A stretch of 64,000 nt of DNA from a virus, in IMG/VR virus record IMGVR_UViG_3300036715_000153, positions 1-64,000 of that record; one strand, 5' to 3'. Shown one piece after another: positions 31,319 to 38,641 of this stretch; position 1 is the stretch's first letter, and every line of letters starts with the position of its first letter. The notes under the pieces were generated by a model. That model ran no database searches, was not told the origin of the DNA, and saw nothing but the letters and a program-made list of their open reading frames with translations. The translations under genes and the position numbers were made by a program.

Positions 31319-31984
31319 TTACTTTCTAGAGAGAGCCATAAATTCATTACGAACCGTGGGATTTGTTTTAAATAGTCCGCCGAGCTTAGACGTCACGGTA
31401 GAGCTATGTGTGTCTTCCACTCCACGCGCCTTAACACAGTAATGCACACCCGATACGATCACAGCAACGTTGTCTGTTTCAAGAATATAACACATCGCAT
31501 GGAAGATTTGCTCAGTCATACGCTCTTGAATTTGTGGACGCTGTGCGAAGAATTTAGCAATGCGATTCATCTTACTCAAACCCAATACCCGTTTATTAGG
31601 AATGTACGCAATCGTTGCCTTAGAGTCGATCGTCACTAAATGATGTTCGCAGCTAGAAATGCAAGTTACATCTTTCTCGACTACCATTTCATCATAATGC
31701 ATCTTATTATCTACTGCTGTACACTTTGGAAACAGATCGTAGTTTAGACCACGAAAGATTTCGTCTACGTACATCTTAGCTACTCGATTTGGGGTATCTA
31801 TCAGAGAGTCGTCGGTCATATCAAGACCAAGCGCTGTCATGATATCTTTAACCGAAGATTTAATAATAGCGCGTTTAGATTCTGCAGACTCGTTTACTAG
31901 ATCTGTCAGGGGAGTTTCTACTCCCTTCGATACTAAGTATTCGTGAATTTGTTTTCCAAGTTTAGGATCGCTTTTGTGTGCCAT
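31319..31984 (-). CDS. folE: GTP cyclohydrolase I
   Basis: Makes 7,8-dihydroneopterin triphosphate from GTP, the first step to 7-deazaguanines. 221 aa from ATG 31984 (GAGGA before it). Zinc and active-site motifs are clear: ISSCEHHLV, SKMNRIAKFFAQRPQIQERMTEQI and GVHYCVKARGVEDTHSSTVTS. N-terminal helices form the usual pentamer interface. A sigma70-type promoter lies just upstream. Confidence 0.93.
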   Translation of the reverse strand: MAHKSDPKLGKQIHEYLVSKGVETPLTDLVNESAESKRAIIKSSVKDIMTALGLDMTDDSLIDTPNRVAKMYVDEIFRGLNYDLFPKCTAVDNKMHYDEMVVEKDVTCISSCEHHLVTIDSKATIAYIPNKRVLGLSKMNRIAKFFAQRPQIQERMTEQIFHAMCYILETDNVAVIVSGVHYCVKARGVEDTHSSTVTSKLGGLFKTNPTVRNEFMALSRK

Positions 31985-32009
31985 GTGAATGTTCCTCATT
32001 TAAAATATA

Positions 32010-32038
32010 ATTATAACGTACATCTCAGTAGACATCAA
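32010..32038 (-). promoter_or_regulatory. Sigma70-type promoter before folE
   Basis: TTGATG (32033-32038), 17-base spacer, TATAAT (32010-32015). It could drive folE, the kinase fusion, the DpdA-like gene and the glycosyltransferase as one unit. Confidence 0.7.
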
Positions 32039-32607
32039 CCGTAATATCTAGCAATAGACTTTGGTGTTTCTGACCACTCAATACATGTAACCTTAACATG
32101 ATTAAATTGACTCATCTTAGCAGCTACGATATCGTAAATCCATTTAGCAAGGTTCTCTGAAGTTGGAACGAAGTCTACGATAGTGAAACCTTCGAGCGTT
32201 TCGTATTCTGACGTGTCTGCCGGAACGTGATCCATATTAACCGAATGCCCAACAACTTTACACATATCTACAAATATAGGTTCAAACTTAGGCTCTACGC
32301 CACACGCTACTTCATATACGCCAGTGACAAGTTGATCGAACATCGGATCGTGTCTGGCAATAATAAACTTATGATCCACGATATCGTCGATAAAGTCTTT
32401 TAACCATCCAATTTCTTTGAAGTCTACGACCATACCCCGACAGTCTACGTCATCTGACTCTAGATGAACTGTAATCTTACCCTCGTGACCGTGTAGATGT
32501 CTACACTTCTGTTTCGTGTCGCCCTTGGCACAGAAGTCTGTATTTAACGACTGAGTGAACACCCTATGTCCGTAACAGGCGGAAAAATCCTTACTAATCT
32601 TGTACAT
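32035..32607 (-). CDS. queD: 6-carboxytetrahydropterin synthase
   Basis: 190 aa (E. coli QueD about 120), with an insertion near residues 95-150. Zinc histidines are in KDFSACYGHRVF and CRHLHGHEGKI; MVVDFKEIGWLK, DHKFII and the C-terminal PTSENLAKWIYD and CIEWSETP are typical. Converts dihydroneopterin triphosphate to 6-carboxytetrahydropterin, the QueE substrate. Confidence 0.92.
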   Translation of the reverse strand: MYKISKDFSACYGHRVFTQSLNTDFCAKGDTKQKCRHLHGHEGKITVHLESDDVDCRGMVVDFKEIGWLKDFIDDIVDHKFIIARHDPMFDQLVTGVYEVACGVEPKFEPIFVDMCKVVGHSVNMDHVPADTSEYETLEGFTIVDFVPTSENLAKWIYDIVAAKMSQFNHVKVTCIEWSETPKSIARYYG

Positions 32608-32647
32608 TTTTGCAATTCCTATATCGGTTTAAAATTTAACTAATCGA

Positions 32648-33529
32648 TCACGTATTCATGCCGTTTCCAAGCAAATGCGCGTGGAGTCGACCGCTTACGT
32701 GATACCCATTATTTAGAGCCCGATAAACGATCCGTTTCGTTTCATCGGTTTCTTGACTTTCCTTAGTCGCCCCCATCGGCATCACAAACACCATATGATT
32801 AGATAGTCCGCCGTATAGTTCCTCATACGTCTTAATTGCTGTATCGAGTTCTGCCCATGCTTTGTCGTTATTGTTCATAACGAACTTTAGATCGGCAGTG
32901 TACCCTAGATGAAGTAGTTTGTGAATTACCTCGTAGTCTACTCCAGCCGGTTCCCCAGATACATATTTCAATTTAGGTGATATATTAAAGCAGACAGCGA
33001 TTCCGAATTCTTCGCTTATAAAGTTGACATACTTAACAAATTCTTCTTTAGGTGCAATGCTGCCGTTCGTCTCAATTTGAATAACCGTCGGAAAGTCCCC
33101 TCTGTCCAACATCACCGTGATCGTAGCCATAATAGACCTTTGTTGCATCATGGGTTCGCCGCCAGTAAAACACAAGTGCGGTGACTGCTGAGTGACTGGA
33201 TGTGGCTTGAAAGTCTTATTAGGCAGCAACGAATAGATCTTATCTGCTAACGTTTCTTCGGTGTAGTCTGTTGCAAGATGTTTATACTTAGCACTAACGC
33301 TGTAGTCGCTGTCGCATCCGTAATCTAGTACAGGTAAGTCTTCCATTTTACTGTACTGAGAAACATCGATATGGCGAATAACATACGTATCTGGTAATTC
33401 TGGGGACGCTTGCCCGAAACCCTTACATTGTTTGTTGCAGCCCATTACTCGGACCCAGACCGATGCAGTTCCGGTATATCTGCCTTCGCCTTGGAATGAA
33501 AAGAAAGTTTCACTTACACGTATCTTCAT
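32648..33529 (-). CDS. queE: 7-carboxy-7-deazaguanine synthase (radical SAM)
   Basis: 293 aa. FFSFQGEGRYTGTASVWVR opens the fold. Two cluster cysteines are in GCNKQCKGFG (30-39); the third is displaced to YGCDSDYS (about 70-77), an arrangement seen in phage QueE with an insert. FTGGEPMMQQ is the SAM-binding GGE motif, followed by ETNGS. It makes CDG from carboxytetrahydropterin. QueC, which would turn CDG into preQ0, is absent from the window. Confidence 0.92.
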   Translation of the reverse strand: MKIRVSETFFSFQGEGRYTGTASVWVRVMGCNKQCKGFGQASPELPDTYVIRHIDVSQYSKMEDLPVLDYGCDSDYSVSAKYKHLATDYTEETLADKIYSLLPNKTFKPHPVTQQSPHLCFTGGEPMMQQRSIMATITVMLDRGDFPTVIQIETNGSIAPKEEFVKYVNFISEEFGIAVCFNISPKLKYVSGEPAGVDYEVIHKLLHLGYTADLKFVMNNNDKAWAELDTAIKTYEELYGGLSNHMVFVMPMGATKESQETDETKRIVYRALNNGYHVSGRLHAHLLGNGMNT

Positions 33530-33585
33530 GTGACTGCCTTATTAATTAATTAAAATGGTATTGTAACATGTATTTTGGCATTAGT

Positions 33586-34026
33586 CTACACAGACCACGG
33601 AAACATAATCCAGTCTGCACAATTCTCCCTACGAACAAACTTCTTAAAGTAGTCTGGCATGTAAACATCAGAAGCAGTAGACTTATGAACTAGCGTTGCA
33701 AACTTTGTATCTTGTGGTAGCAACTCTGATAGTTCCCGTAGCGTGTGTCCGGAATCTGTTAGATCATCAACAACAAGCAATCCGCCTTCTGTGTATGAAG
33801 GAACGATGTTATCGTGATCCCGATTATCTCCATTCCCGCATTTTGCAGAGTATGAGATTAGTTCTAGTGGTAGACCTAGTTTTGCAGCGACGAGTGCTGC
33901 TGGGATCGTTCCACCAGATGCTACACCAATTACTTTAGAAAACGAACAACCGTCTTCCTTCGATAGAGCAACGATATGGTCAACACACGCTTCTACTTCC
34001 GCCCACGTCATATAAGTTTTTTTCAT
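33586..34026 (-). CDS. Phosphoribosyltransferase
   Basis: 146 aa of the type I PRTase fold, like bacterial xanthine-guanine enzymes. The PRPP loop is LLVVDDLTDSGHTL (about 83-96); IGVASGGTIPAALVAAKLG (33-51) is the pyrophosphate loop region. It could salvage guanine or a deazaguanine base to a nucleotide. Next to QueE, a role in the modified-base pathway is plausible but unproven. Confidence 0.82.
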   Translation of the reverse strand: MKKTYMTWAEVEACVDHIVALSKEDGCSFSKVIGVASGGTIPAALVAAKLGLPLELISYSAKCGNGDNRDHDNIVPSYTEGGLLVVDDLTDSGHTLRELSELLPQDTKFATLVHKSTASDVYMPDYFKKFVRRENCADWIMFPWSV

Positions 34027-34889
34027 AGTTCATATACCTTATGTATCACATTTTTATAAATTTCATTGCCTTCGTTTTTGTAGCCAACTGCATTATTAAT
34101 CATCAAACATTGTTCAAAAAACTCTTCTCTCTGAAAATGAGAGTGACCGAAACACCAATGTGTTATGTTAGCGTTATCAAGTATAACATCACTTAGGTCG
34201 CTAGCGTAATAAGCATTCGCAGTATCTCCTTTATAGTAGGGATCGCCTACATGTTCAAGCGGAAGATGATGTGTAATAACAAATATCTTCTTGTCTTGAT
34301 TGTTACGTGCGACGTGGTCGATATACTGTCTGTGCTTCTTGTGAGTATCGCACCACTTATCAGCAGTAAACCTCTCAAAGAATTTACCTTGTATATCGTA
34401 TGCTATATTTCCATCCTGAAACATTACATTACGAAGGTCCATCTTAGCACTCGGGGAACCCTTAAACATGTCAGTCCATAGAGTACAACCAACAAAGATA
34501 TAATCCTCATGTTCCCATGTGGTCATATCTAATACTAGCACGTTATCGTAACCAAAGTCTTGAAGCATAGCATTACACTTGTCTGCTCCGTTCATAATGG
34601 TTATAGCTTGATTTGTGTTCCAGTAGCAATGATTTCCTAGTACCACAAGGACTTGCTTAAATCTTGGCGCAACTTTACCAATCCACGAATGACCAGCATA
34701 TTCAATCCATTTTGTATCAGTCCATAGATCACCTGCTAAAATTAAGATGGTGTCTTTATCGTCTGGTAAATCTTTTGGATACCAGAACGGATCGAAATCA
34801 TCTGGTTTAGTTGGATCGTATATACGAGTTTGATGCATCTCACGTGCATAGCCATCTAAGTGCAAATCGCTGTAGCATCTAACCTTCAT
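34023..34889 (-). CDS. Calcineurin-like metallophosphoesterase
   Basis: 288 aa from ATG 34889 (AGAAAG before it). Metal-binding motifs in order: YSDLHLDG, LAGDLWTD, VLGNHCYWN, ITHHLPLE and CFGHSHF. Overlaps the phosphoribosyltransferase gene by 4 bases. The substrate could be a nucleotide or nucleic acid end; not determinable here. Confidence 0.85.
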   Translation of the reverse strand: MKVRCYSDLHLDGYAREMHQTRIYDPTKPDDFDPFWYPKDLPDDKDTILILAGDLWTDTKWIEYAGHSWIGKVAPRFKQVLVVLGNHCYWNTNQAITIMNGADKCNAMLQDFGYDNVLVLDMTTWEHEDYIFVGCTLWTDMFKGSPSAKMDLRNVMFQDGNIAYDIQGKFFERFTADKWCDTHKKHRQYIDHVARNNQDKKIFVITHHLPLEHVGDPYYKGDTANAYYASDLSDVILDNANITHWCFGHSHFQREEFFEQCLMINNAVGYKNEGNEIYKNVIHKVYEL

Positions 34890-34916
34890 AATATACTTTC
34901 TGCCAATAATTAAATA

Positions 34917-34992
34917 TGGACCCGAAGACAGGACTCGAACCTGCATAATGCCTGAGTAGAATTCAGGTGCCTTTCCATTAGGCTACCTCGGG
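34917..34992 (-). tRNA. tRNA-Arg(UCU)
   Basis: 76 nt with encoded CCA. Acceptor CCCGAGG/CTTCGGG, anticodon stem CCTGA/TCAGG around loop ATTCTAC (anticodon TCT). Reads AGA codons, common in this AT-rich genome and rare in many hosts. Confidence 0.9.
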
Positions 34993-35001
34993 GTGTTGTA
35001 G

Positions 35002-35090
35002 TGGTAGTCCAGACAGGATTCGAACCTGCAACGATCTTTCGATAATGAATTATGAGTTCACTGCCTCCGAACCAATAGGGCTTCTGGACT
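35002..35090 (-). tRNA. Class II tRNA with CAU anticodon
   Basis: 89 nt with CCA. Acceptor AGTCCAG/CTGGACT, 3-bp D stem GCC/GGC, anticodon stem GTGAA/TTCAT with loop CTCATAA (CAT), a 15-base variable arm, and T arm GCAGG-TTCGAAT-CCTGT. The long variable arm is a feature of Leu, Ser and Tyr tRNAs, while CAU is Met or Ile. The charging identity is therefore uncertain. Confidence 0.8.
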
Positions 35091-35110
35091 AATGTTCTGT
35101 TTTACTTACT

Positions 35111-35203
35111 TTAAAAAGTGTCAAGGTTAATGTTTGTGTATATTACAAATACAAATACAAGACCAATAAGTGCACCTACTACATATTCCATAAATTCGTT
35201 CAT
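35111..35203 (-). CDS. Tiny membrane protein, 30 aa
   Basis: Reads MNEFMEYVVGALIGLVFVFV then IYTNINLDTF; one membrane helix. GAGGA precedes the ATG, which overlaps the upstream stop as ATGA. Confidence 0.55.
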   Translation of the reverse strand: MNEFMEYVVGALIGLVFVFVIYTNINLDTF

Positions 35204-35556
35204 TTTAGTTCCTCAAATTTTGATGATACTTGATATGTCTTAAGAAACTGTTCTAATGTTGTATATTTCCATTTAGAACTACCAACAGCCCAATGAAATG
35301 GACTAGACTTAAAGATTTCATCTATATCTGTAGACCTGCCAATTGACCAACCTGTCCCGGTTTGCATAGGTTTATCTGTCTTATAATTTCCACTAAAATT
35401 AACACAACCTAAATCATATCCAAATGATATGACCTTAGCTCCTACATCATCGGTGAATATTCCATATGTACCTGACCCAGAGATAAATACACGATAACCT
35501 TTTGCCTTTATGTCGGCGGCTACTTCTGCAATGAATTTCTGTGTCGTGGTGGCCAT
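35200..35556 (-). CDS. Hypothetical protein, 118 aa
   Basis: Alpha/beta protein with a helical N-terminus (TQKFIAEVAADIKAKGYRVFISGSG) then strands (VISFGYDLGCVNFSG) and TGTGWSIG. No family is recognised. It lies downstream of the early promoter at 36435. Confidence 0.65.
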   Translation of the reverse strand: MATTTQKFIAEVAADIKAKGYRVFISGSGTYGIFTDDVGAKVISFGYDLGCVNFSGNYKTDKPMQTGTGWSIGRSTDIDEIFKSSPFHWAVGSSKWKYTTLEQFLKTYQVSSKFEELK

Positions 35557-35566
35557 CCTATTCTCC

Positions 35567-35974
35567 TTAATGTAATATTCGGGTATTGGGGATGGGAGTT
35601 GAATCGAAATCCTCTACCTCTACCTCGTCTTCTTCAGACTCATCCATATATTCACGTAGGTCTATATCGTCGATAACTTTATCGGTTTCGCCATCTACTA
35701 CAGACACGATAGCACTGAATTTAGAAAACATGATAGAGAGAGCTTCGAATCCACGTTGTATAGCTTCATCGACTGTCAGCGTATTAATTTCTGTCACGAT
35801 AGTAATACCTCTCGTACCTCGTGCCGATTCATCACTCTCATCGAGAAAATATGTCATCGTAACATTGTACCACGTATTACCATCGCTAGTATATTTAAAA
35901 ATGTCCATCGCAACATTGTCTACAGTTGTGAACGTCCAGTTAGGTATGAATTTCTTAGTTTTCTTAGTTGTCAT
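35567..35974 (-). CDS. Hypothetical protein, 135 aa
   Basis: The start is taken at ATG 35974 (MTTKKTKKFIPNW). A longer reading from 36010 adds 12 Lys/Thr residues encoded by a short tandem repeat that, in the other frame, gives the acidic tail of the upstream protein. The fold looks beta-rich (FTTVDNVAMDIFKYTSDG), with an acidic C-terminus (DESEEDEVEVEDFDS). Function unknown. Confidence 0.6.
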   Translation of the reverse strand: MTTKKTKKFIPNWTFTTVDNVAMDIFKYTSDGNTWYNVTMTYFLDESDESARGTRGITIVTEINTLTVDEAIQRGFEALSIMFSKFSAIVSVVDGETDKVIDDIDLREYMDESEEDEVEVEDFDSTPIPNTRILH

Positions 35975-36398
35975 CTTCGTGGTCGTCTTCTTCGTAGTCG
36001 TCTTCTTCATAACAAGTTGATATTGTAATATCTAAATCATTACTTGTAAAGGTGTAAACTCCACCCACATACGTAACTGTAATAGGAGAGTCGGAATGTA
36101 CAGTCGTTCCAAGGTAAAACAGGTCACATTTAGACCCACCGAACAAGCCTTCTGGGATTATTCCGATACATCCCGAGTCTACAAAATATTTGAAGCCGTT
36201 AGATCCTGGATAAGAACCATCGCCGCATTCTGTTGAATGAATCCACATCTTGAGATTGTTAAGTTCCAACTCCCCTTCAACACATGCAGAATCTGTATCT
36301 GGGTCCATTAAGTCACAAACTTTGTCCCAGGTATCATGCATAATGTAACATGGGTCGCCTATCCAATATGTGCCTGAAGGTAATGTTGTTCTGTTCAT
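35964..36398 (-). CDS. Hypothetical protein with GDPCY motif, 144 aa
   Basis: The start is ATG 36398 (MNRTTLPSGTYWIGDPCYIM) after AGGAG. The SGTYWIGDPCY opening and DSGCIGIIPEGLFGG segment define a small beta-barrel family widespread in phages, function unknown. The C-terminus is a repeated acidic stretch (EEDDYEEDDHEDD). It is the first gene of an early operon. Confidence 0.68.
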   Translation of the reverse strand: MNRTTLPSGTYWIGDPCYIMHDTWDKVCDLMDPDTDSACVEGELELNNLKMWIHSTECGDGSYPGSNGFKYFVDSGCIGIIPEGLFGGSKCDLFYLGTTVHSDSPITVTYVGGVYTFTSNDLDITISTCYEEDDYEEDDHEDDN

Positions 36399-36434
36399 TT
36401 TGTATTCTCCTGTTTCGTTTAAGTTCATGTAGTG

Positions 36435-36462
36435 ATTATACAGTCTTATACGAATAAATCAA
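36435..36462 (-). promoter_or_regulatory. Early sigma70-type promoter
   Basis: TTGATT (36457-36462), 16-base spacer, TATAAT (36435-36440), then CACTACATGAACTTAAACG and AGGAG before the real ATG. An AAGTTGTTGATT variant of the intergenic element lies at 36493. Confidence 0.83.
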
Positions 36463-36519
36463 CCTTTATTTGCAACTATTTGGAGTGGTTGTAAGTTGTT
36501 GATTATTAAAGTCGTAAAA

Positions 36520-36539
36520 AATCCCCATTTCTGGGGATT
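36520..36539 (-). terminator. Terminator of the tmRNA gene
   Basis: AATCCCC/GGGGATT stem with a 6-base loop, followed on the minus strand by TTTTTTAC. It ends the coding piece of the tmRNA. Confidence 0.85.
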
Positions 36540-36544
36540 AGTGA

Positions 36545-36890
36545 TTAGATTGGGTAATAAGGTTCTAATCGACCCCAAGCAGTTATTACGCTGCTAGTGC
36601 GTATGCGCCCATTGAGTCATTTGCGTTTAACAAATTGCTTGATTTACTGTCATCGCCTACAGTGTTGCATTCTTCGTTATCTCACGTCAGTCGATTCCAA
36701 TTCATCCCCATTATTAAGTATACTCGAAATCGCAACTCCCTGAGCCGTTTGCGTCTGGAATATACTTAATGGTGGAGATGGAGGCATCGAAGCCTCGTCC
36801 TGCATGCCTTCACTAAAAATGACGAGTCAAAGTCACAAGGACGAATGACTCGTGGGTACAACAATTCTGTCTACCATTAAGTCCTTACGA
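36545..36890 (-). ncRNA. ssrA: Circularly permuted (two-piece) tmRNA
   Basis: Minus strand 5' to 3': an acceptor piece ends at 36770 with GAGGC-TTCGAT-GCCTC (T arm), CATCTCC and ACCA. A 60-nt segment (36710-36769) follows, whose ends TTAAGTATA/TATACTTAA pair. The coding piece then starts at 36709 with GGGGATGAATTGGAATCGAC. GGGGATG pairs with CATCTCC over 7 bp and has the G3.U pair used for alanine charging. The tag frame (36624-36583) encodes ANDSMGAYALAA with two stops. A terminator follows. The T loop is one base short, and exact processed ends are not certain. Confidence 0.88.
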
Positions 36891-37040
36891 ACCGACCGAG
36901 AAACCTCGATCCAGTATTGCTACAGGTCGTAGACACCTTTGATACCCGAGACTTCGGTCTCTGTTGCTTTCTTAATTTAGTTGAATCACTGTTGAATCTT
37001 GTTCGTTACCCCAGCGGATGCGAGTTGTTTCCATATCAAT
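36891..37040 (-). other. Gene-free stretch upstream of tmRNA
   Basis: Holds short inverted repeats (GAGAC-GTCTC, CTAC-GTAG) and a segment loosely like a tRNA, but no confident RNA gene. A 20-codon ORF (METTRIRWGNEQDSTVIQLN) follows the preceding gene without a ribosome site. Confidence 0.35.
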
Positions 37041-37388
37041 TTAACGACCATGTGAATTTAGATCGGTAGCCGATATGACATCGATCTTATATATTTTACC
37101 TGTATCTTTTTCCATTGCTGCCTTTACATCCTTTTGCCATGAAAATAATTTCTCGTGCATAAGACTAGAGCATCCTTCCCAATCCTTGATACACGTATAA
37201 ACAGAGCCAGAATGATTGGTGATGATATATCTGTCGGTCTCTTCTGTATATGACATTATACCTGAACTGAGTCTCCACGAGTCTCCACTCAAATATCCGC
37301 CATAATAGCCTGAAAGAATTTTATCGGTGACTTCACCGTTATAATTCATTCGAACTATGACCCATCGATCTGGTTGGTAATCGTTCAT
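37041..37388 (-). CDS. Hypothetical protein, 115 aa (MNxYQPDR pair)
   Basis: Begins MNDYQPDRWVIVRMNYNGEV; beta-rich. Its first eight residues match those of the next gene upstream except one, suggesting a shared N-terminal module or an old duplication. Function unknown. Confidence 0.65.
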   Translation of the reverse strand: MNDYQPDRWVIVRMNYNGEVTDKILSGYYGGYLSGDSWRLSSGIMSYTEETDRYIITNHSGSVYTCIKDWEGCSSLMHEKLFSWQKDVKAAMEKDTGKIYKIDVISATDLNSHGR

Positions 37389-37403
37389 ATTAACGCTTTC
37401 ATA

Positions 37404-37670
37404 TTACTGTAACAACGGGCGACAATCTTTATCGAATTGTTCTTTTGTCATGACGAAATATTTAAGTTCCTTTACAATCTCTATCGGCAATTTGAATTCT
37501 TCATCTGTAGCAATCTCCGTATAGAATTTCGATATGTCGTTTTCTGTCGGGTGTGACTCTGTTCCGATGAAATGGTAAAAAGTTCTAGTCGATTCTTTAT
37601 CAATGAAAAAAGCGACATAATATAAAAACCCATTCAATTGGTTTAATCGATCTGGTTGATATTCATTCAT
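37404..37670 (-). CDS. Hypothetical protein, 88 aa (MNxYQPDR pair)
   Basis: Begins MNEYQPDRLNQLNGFLYYVA; a beta half is followed by a helical C-terminus. It shares the MNxYQPDR start with the adjacent 115-aa protein; the rest differs. Function unknown. Confidence 0.62.
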   Translation of the reverse strand: MNEYQPDRLNQLNGFLYYVAFFIDKESTRTFYHFIGTESHPTENDISKFYTEIATDEEFKLPIEIVKELKYFVMTKEQFDKDCRPLLQ

Positions 37671-37692
37671 AAAAGTCCTTTTAAACGGTGCA

Positions 37693-37764
37693 TCAGTCTT
37701 TAGCTGTTACGCAGTCGACATCATCTACAACGTATATTAGGCCGTGTATATCAATGTGGTTCAT
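37693..37764 (-). CDS. Very short ORF, 23 aa
   Basis: MNHIDIHGLIYVVDDVDCVT plus AKD. No clear ribosome site. It lies in a 200-base gap that otherwise shows nothing recognisable. Confidence 0.25.
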   Translation of the reverse strand: MNHIDIHGLIYVVDDVDCVTAKD

Positions 37765-37874
37765 GGTCTCAGTCTACTCATAATCTGGTCTTCAGCGCTT
37801 GATTCTCTCGGTATTTAAAAGATGGGAATGAATCTTCTAGTATTCTTCAAATACTTCGATAGACACTTTACTCA

Positions 37875-38156
37875 TTATTTAACTTCCAAACACATACAAA
37901 AGTCACCATATCCACATGCCATATCAGTTCTACCAAAGAACTGCGAATAACCAGAATACCTTATAAATTCCATTATCTGAAAATATTCTCCTTGTTTAAT
38001 AGGATGTAAACATACTCTATCATATATTCTACAAATAATAACTGCAGTTCCTCCATGTGAAGCTACTGGACAAGTAGATGCATTGGCATAACTATTTGAT
38101 GCATTAGTGATTCCTGATATAGTTAGTAAAATTAAAATTAAAGTCATTTTATACAT
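37875..38156 (-). CDS. Secreted small cysteine-rich protein, 93 aa
   Basis: A signal peptide (MYKMTLILILLTISGITNA) is followed by about 70 residues with six cysteines (TCPVASHG, IICRIYDRVC, MACGYGDFCMC), probably disulfide-bonded in the periplasm. AAGGAG precedes the ATG. Periplasmic phage proteins of this size often act in superinfection exclusion or lysis control; not shown here. Confidence 0.65.
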   Translation of the reverse strand: MYKMTLILILLTISGITNASNSYANASTCPVASHGGTAVIICRIYDRVCLHPIKQGEYFQIMEFIRYSGYSQFFGRTDMACGYGDFCMCLEVK

Positions 38157-38291
38157 TTCATTTACTCCTTACGTTGTAGTCATGTTTAATATAGCCACCG
38201 ATGCAGACCCAGTATAGACTCTTCGAGGGACATGCTAGGTATATCCGATGCCGAGTCGATCGGACAGCTTCTCCTCGGCTCTAGTTAAAAC
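38157..38291 (-). other. Structured non-coding stretch before tRNA-like genes
   Basis: No ORF. On the minus strand GCCGAG..CTCGGC and CCGAT..ATCGG can pair, and CTCGAAGAG recalls a T arm, so a degraded tRNA may lie here. No confident assignment. Confidence 0.3.
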
Positions 38292-38375
38292 TGGTGGGCA
38301 AGGTTGGAGTCGCACCAACACTTTGTCTAGCAAACTACAGATTTACAGTCTGTGGCGACTTAGCTGATATTCACC
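38292..38375 (-). tRNA. tRNA-Tyr(GUA)-like, degenerate
   Basis: Anticodon arm ACAGA-CTGTAAA-TCTGT (GTA), a long variable arm and T stem GTTGG/CCAAC support Tyr, and CCA is encoded. The acceptor strands GGTGAAT and CTTGCCC pair at only four of seven positions and the T loop is TGCGACT. Possibly a decayed gene. Confidence 0.5.
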
Positions 38376-38391
38376 TCGTACACGTTCTTCT

Positions 38392-38464
38392 TGCAAGAAA
38401 TTGGCGGCTCCTGCCCCGCTCTATGTGGTTATGAGCCACATGTGCATCTTATACACTACCTCGC
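38392..38464 (-). tRNA. tRNA-Met(CAU)-like, atypical
   Basis: Perfect anticodon arm ATGTGG-CTCATAA-CCACAT and a D-like arm GTGT/GCAC; acceptor GCGAGGT pairs with TTCTTGC except one position. The T arm lacks TTCGA (GCGG..CCGC). No CCA is encoded. Either a divergent or decayed tRNA. Confidence 0.42.
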
Positions 38465-38475
38465 AATTGTAAAAC

Positions 38476-38550
38476 TGGTCTCTCCTGTCAGAATCGGACT
38501 GACGATTTCTGCGTCCCAAACACAGCGACTTACCACTAGCCTAAAGAGAG
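38476..38550 (-). tRNA. tRNA-Pro(UGG)
   Basis: 75 nt with CCA. Acceptor CTCTCTT/AGGAGAG, anticodon stem CTGTG/CGCAG with loop TTTGGGA (TGG), T arm GTCAG-TCCGATT-CTGAC. Confidence 0.88.
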
Positions 38551-38558
38551 ATAAAACT

Positions 38559-38635
38559 TAAATCAACTATCTGGAATCGAACCAGTCTCGCACTAATAAG
38601 TTAGCCGCTCTGCCGATGAGCTATTAGTTGATTTA
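38559..38635 (-). tRNA. tRNA-like RNA with 11-bp acceptor helix and short anticodon loop
   Basis: Normal D loop (GCTC-ATCGGCA-GAGC) and T loop (TTCGATT), but the anticodon stem GCTAA/TTAGT encloses only CTTA. The ends TAAATCAACTA and TAGTTGATTTA pair over 11 bp. No CCA is encoded. No anticodon can be read with confidence. Confidence 0.5.
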
Positions 38636-38641
38636 TAAAAA

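Noticed and set aside
36976-37038. A 20-codon ORF METTRIRWGNEQDSTVIQLN upstream of the tmRNA
   Set aside because: No ribosome site, no similarity recognised, and it lies in a structured RNA region.
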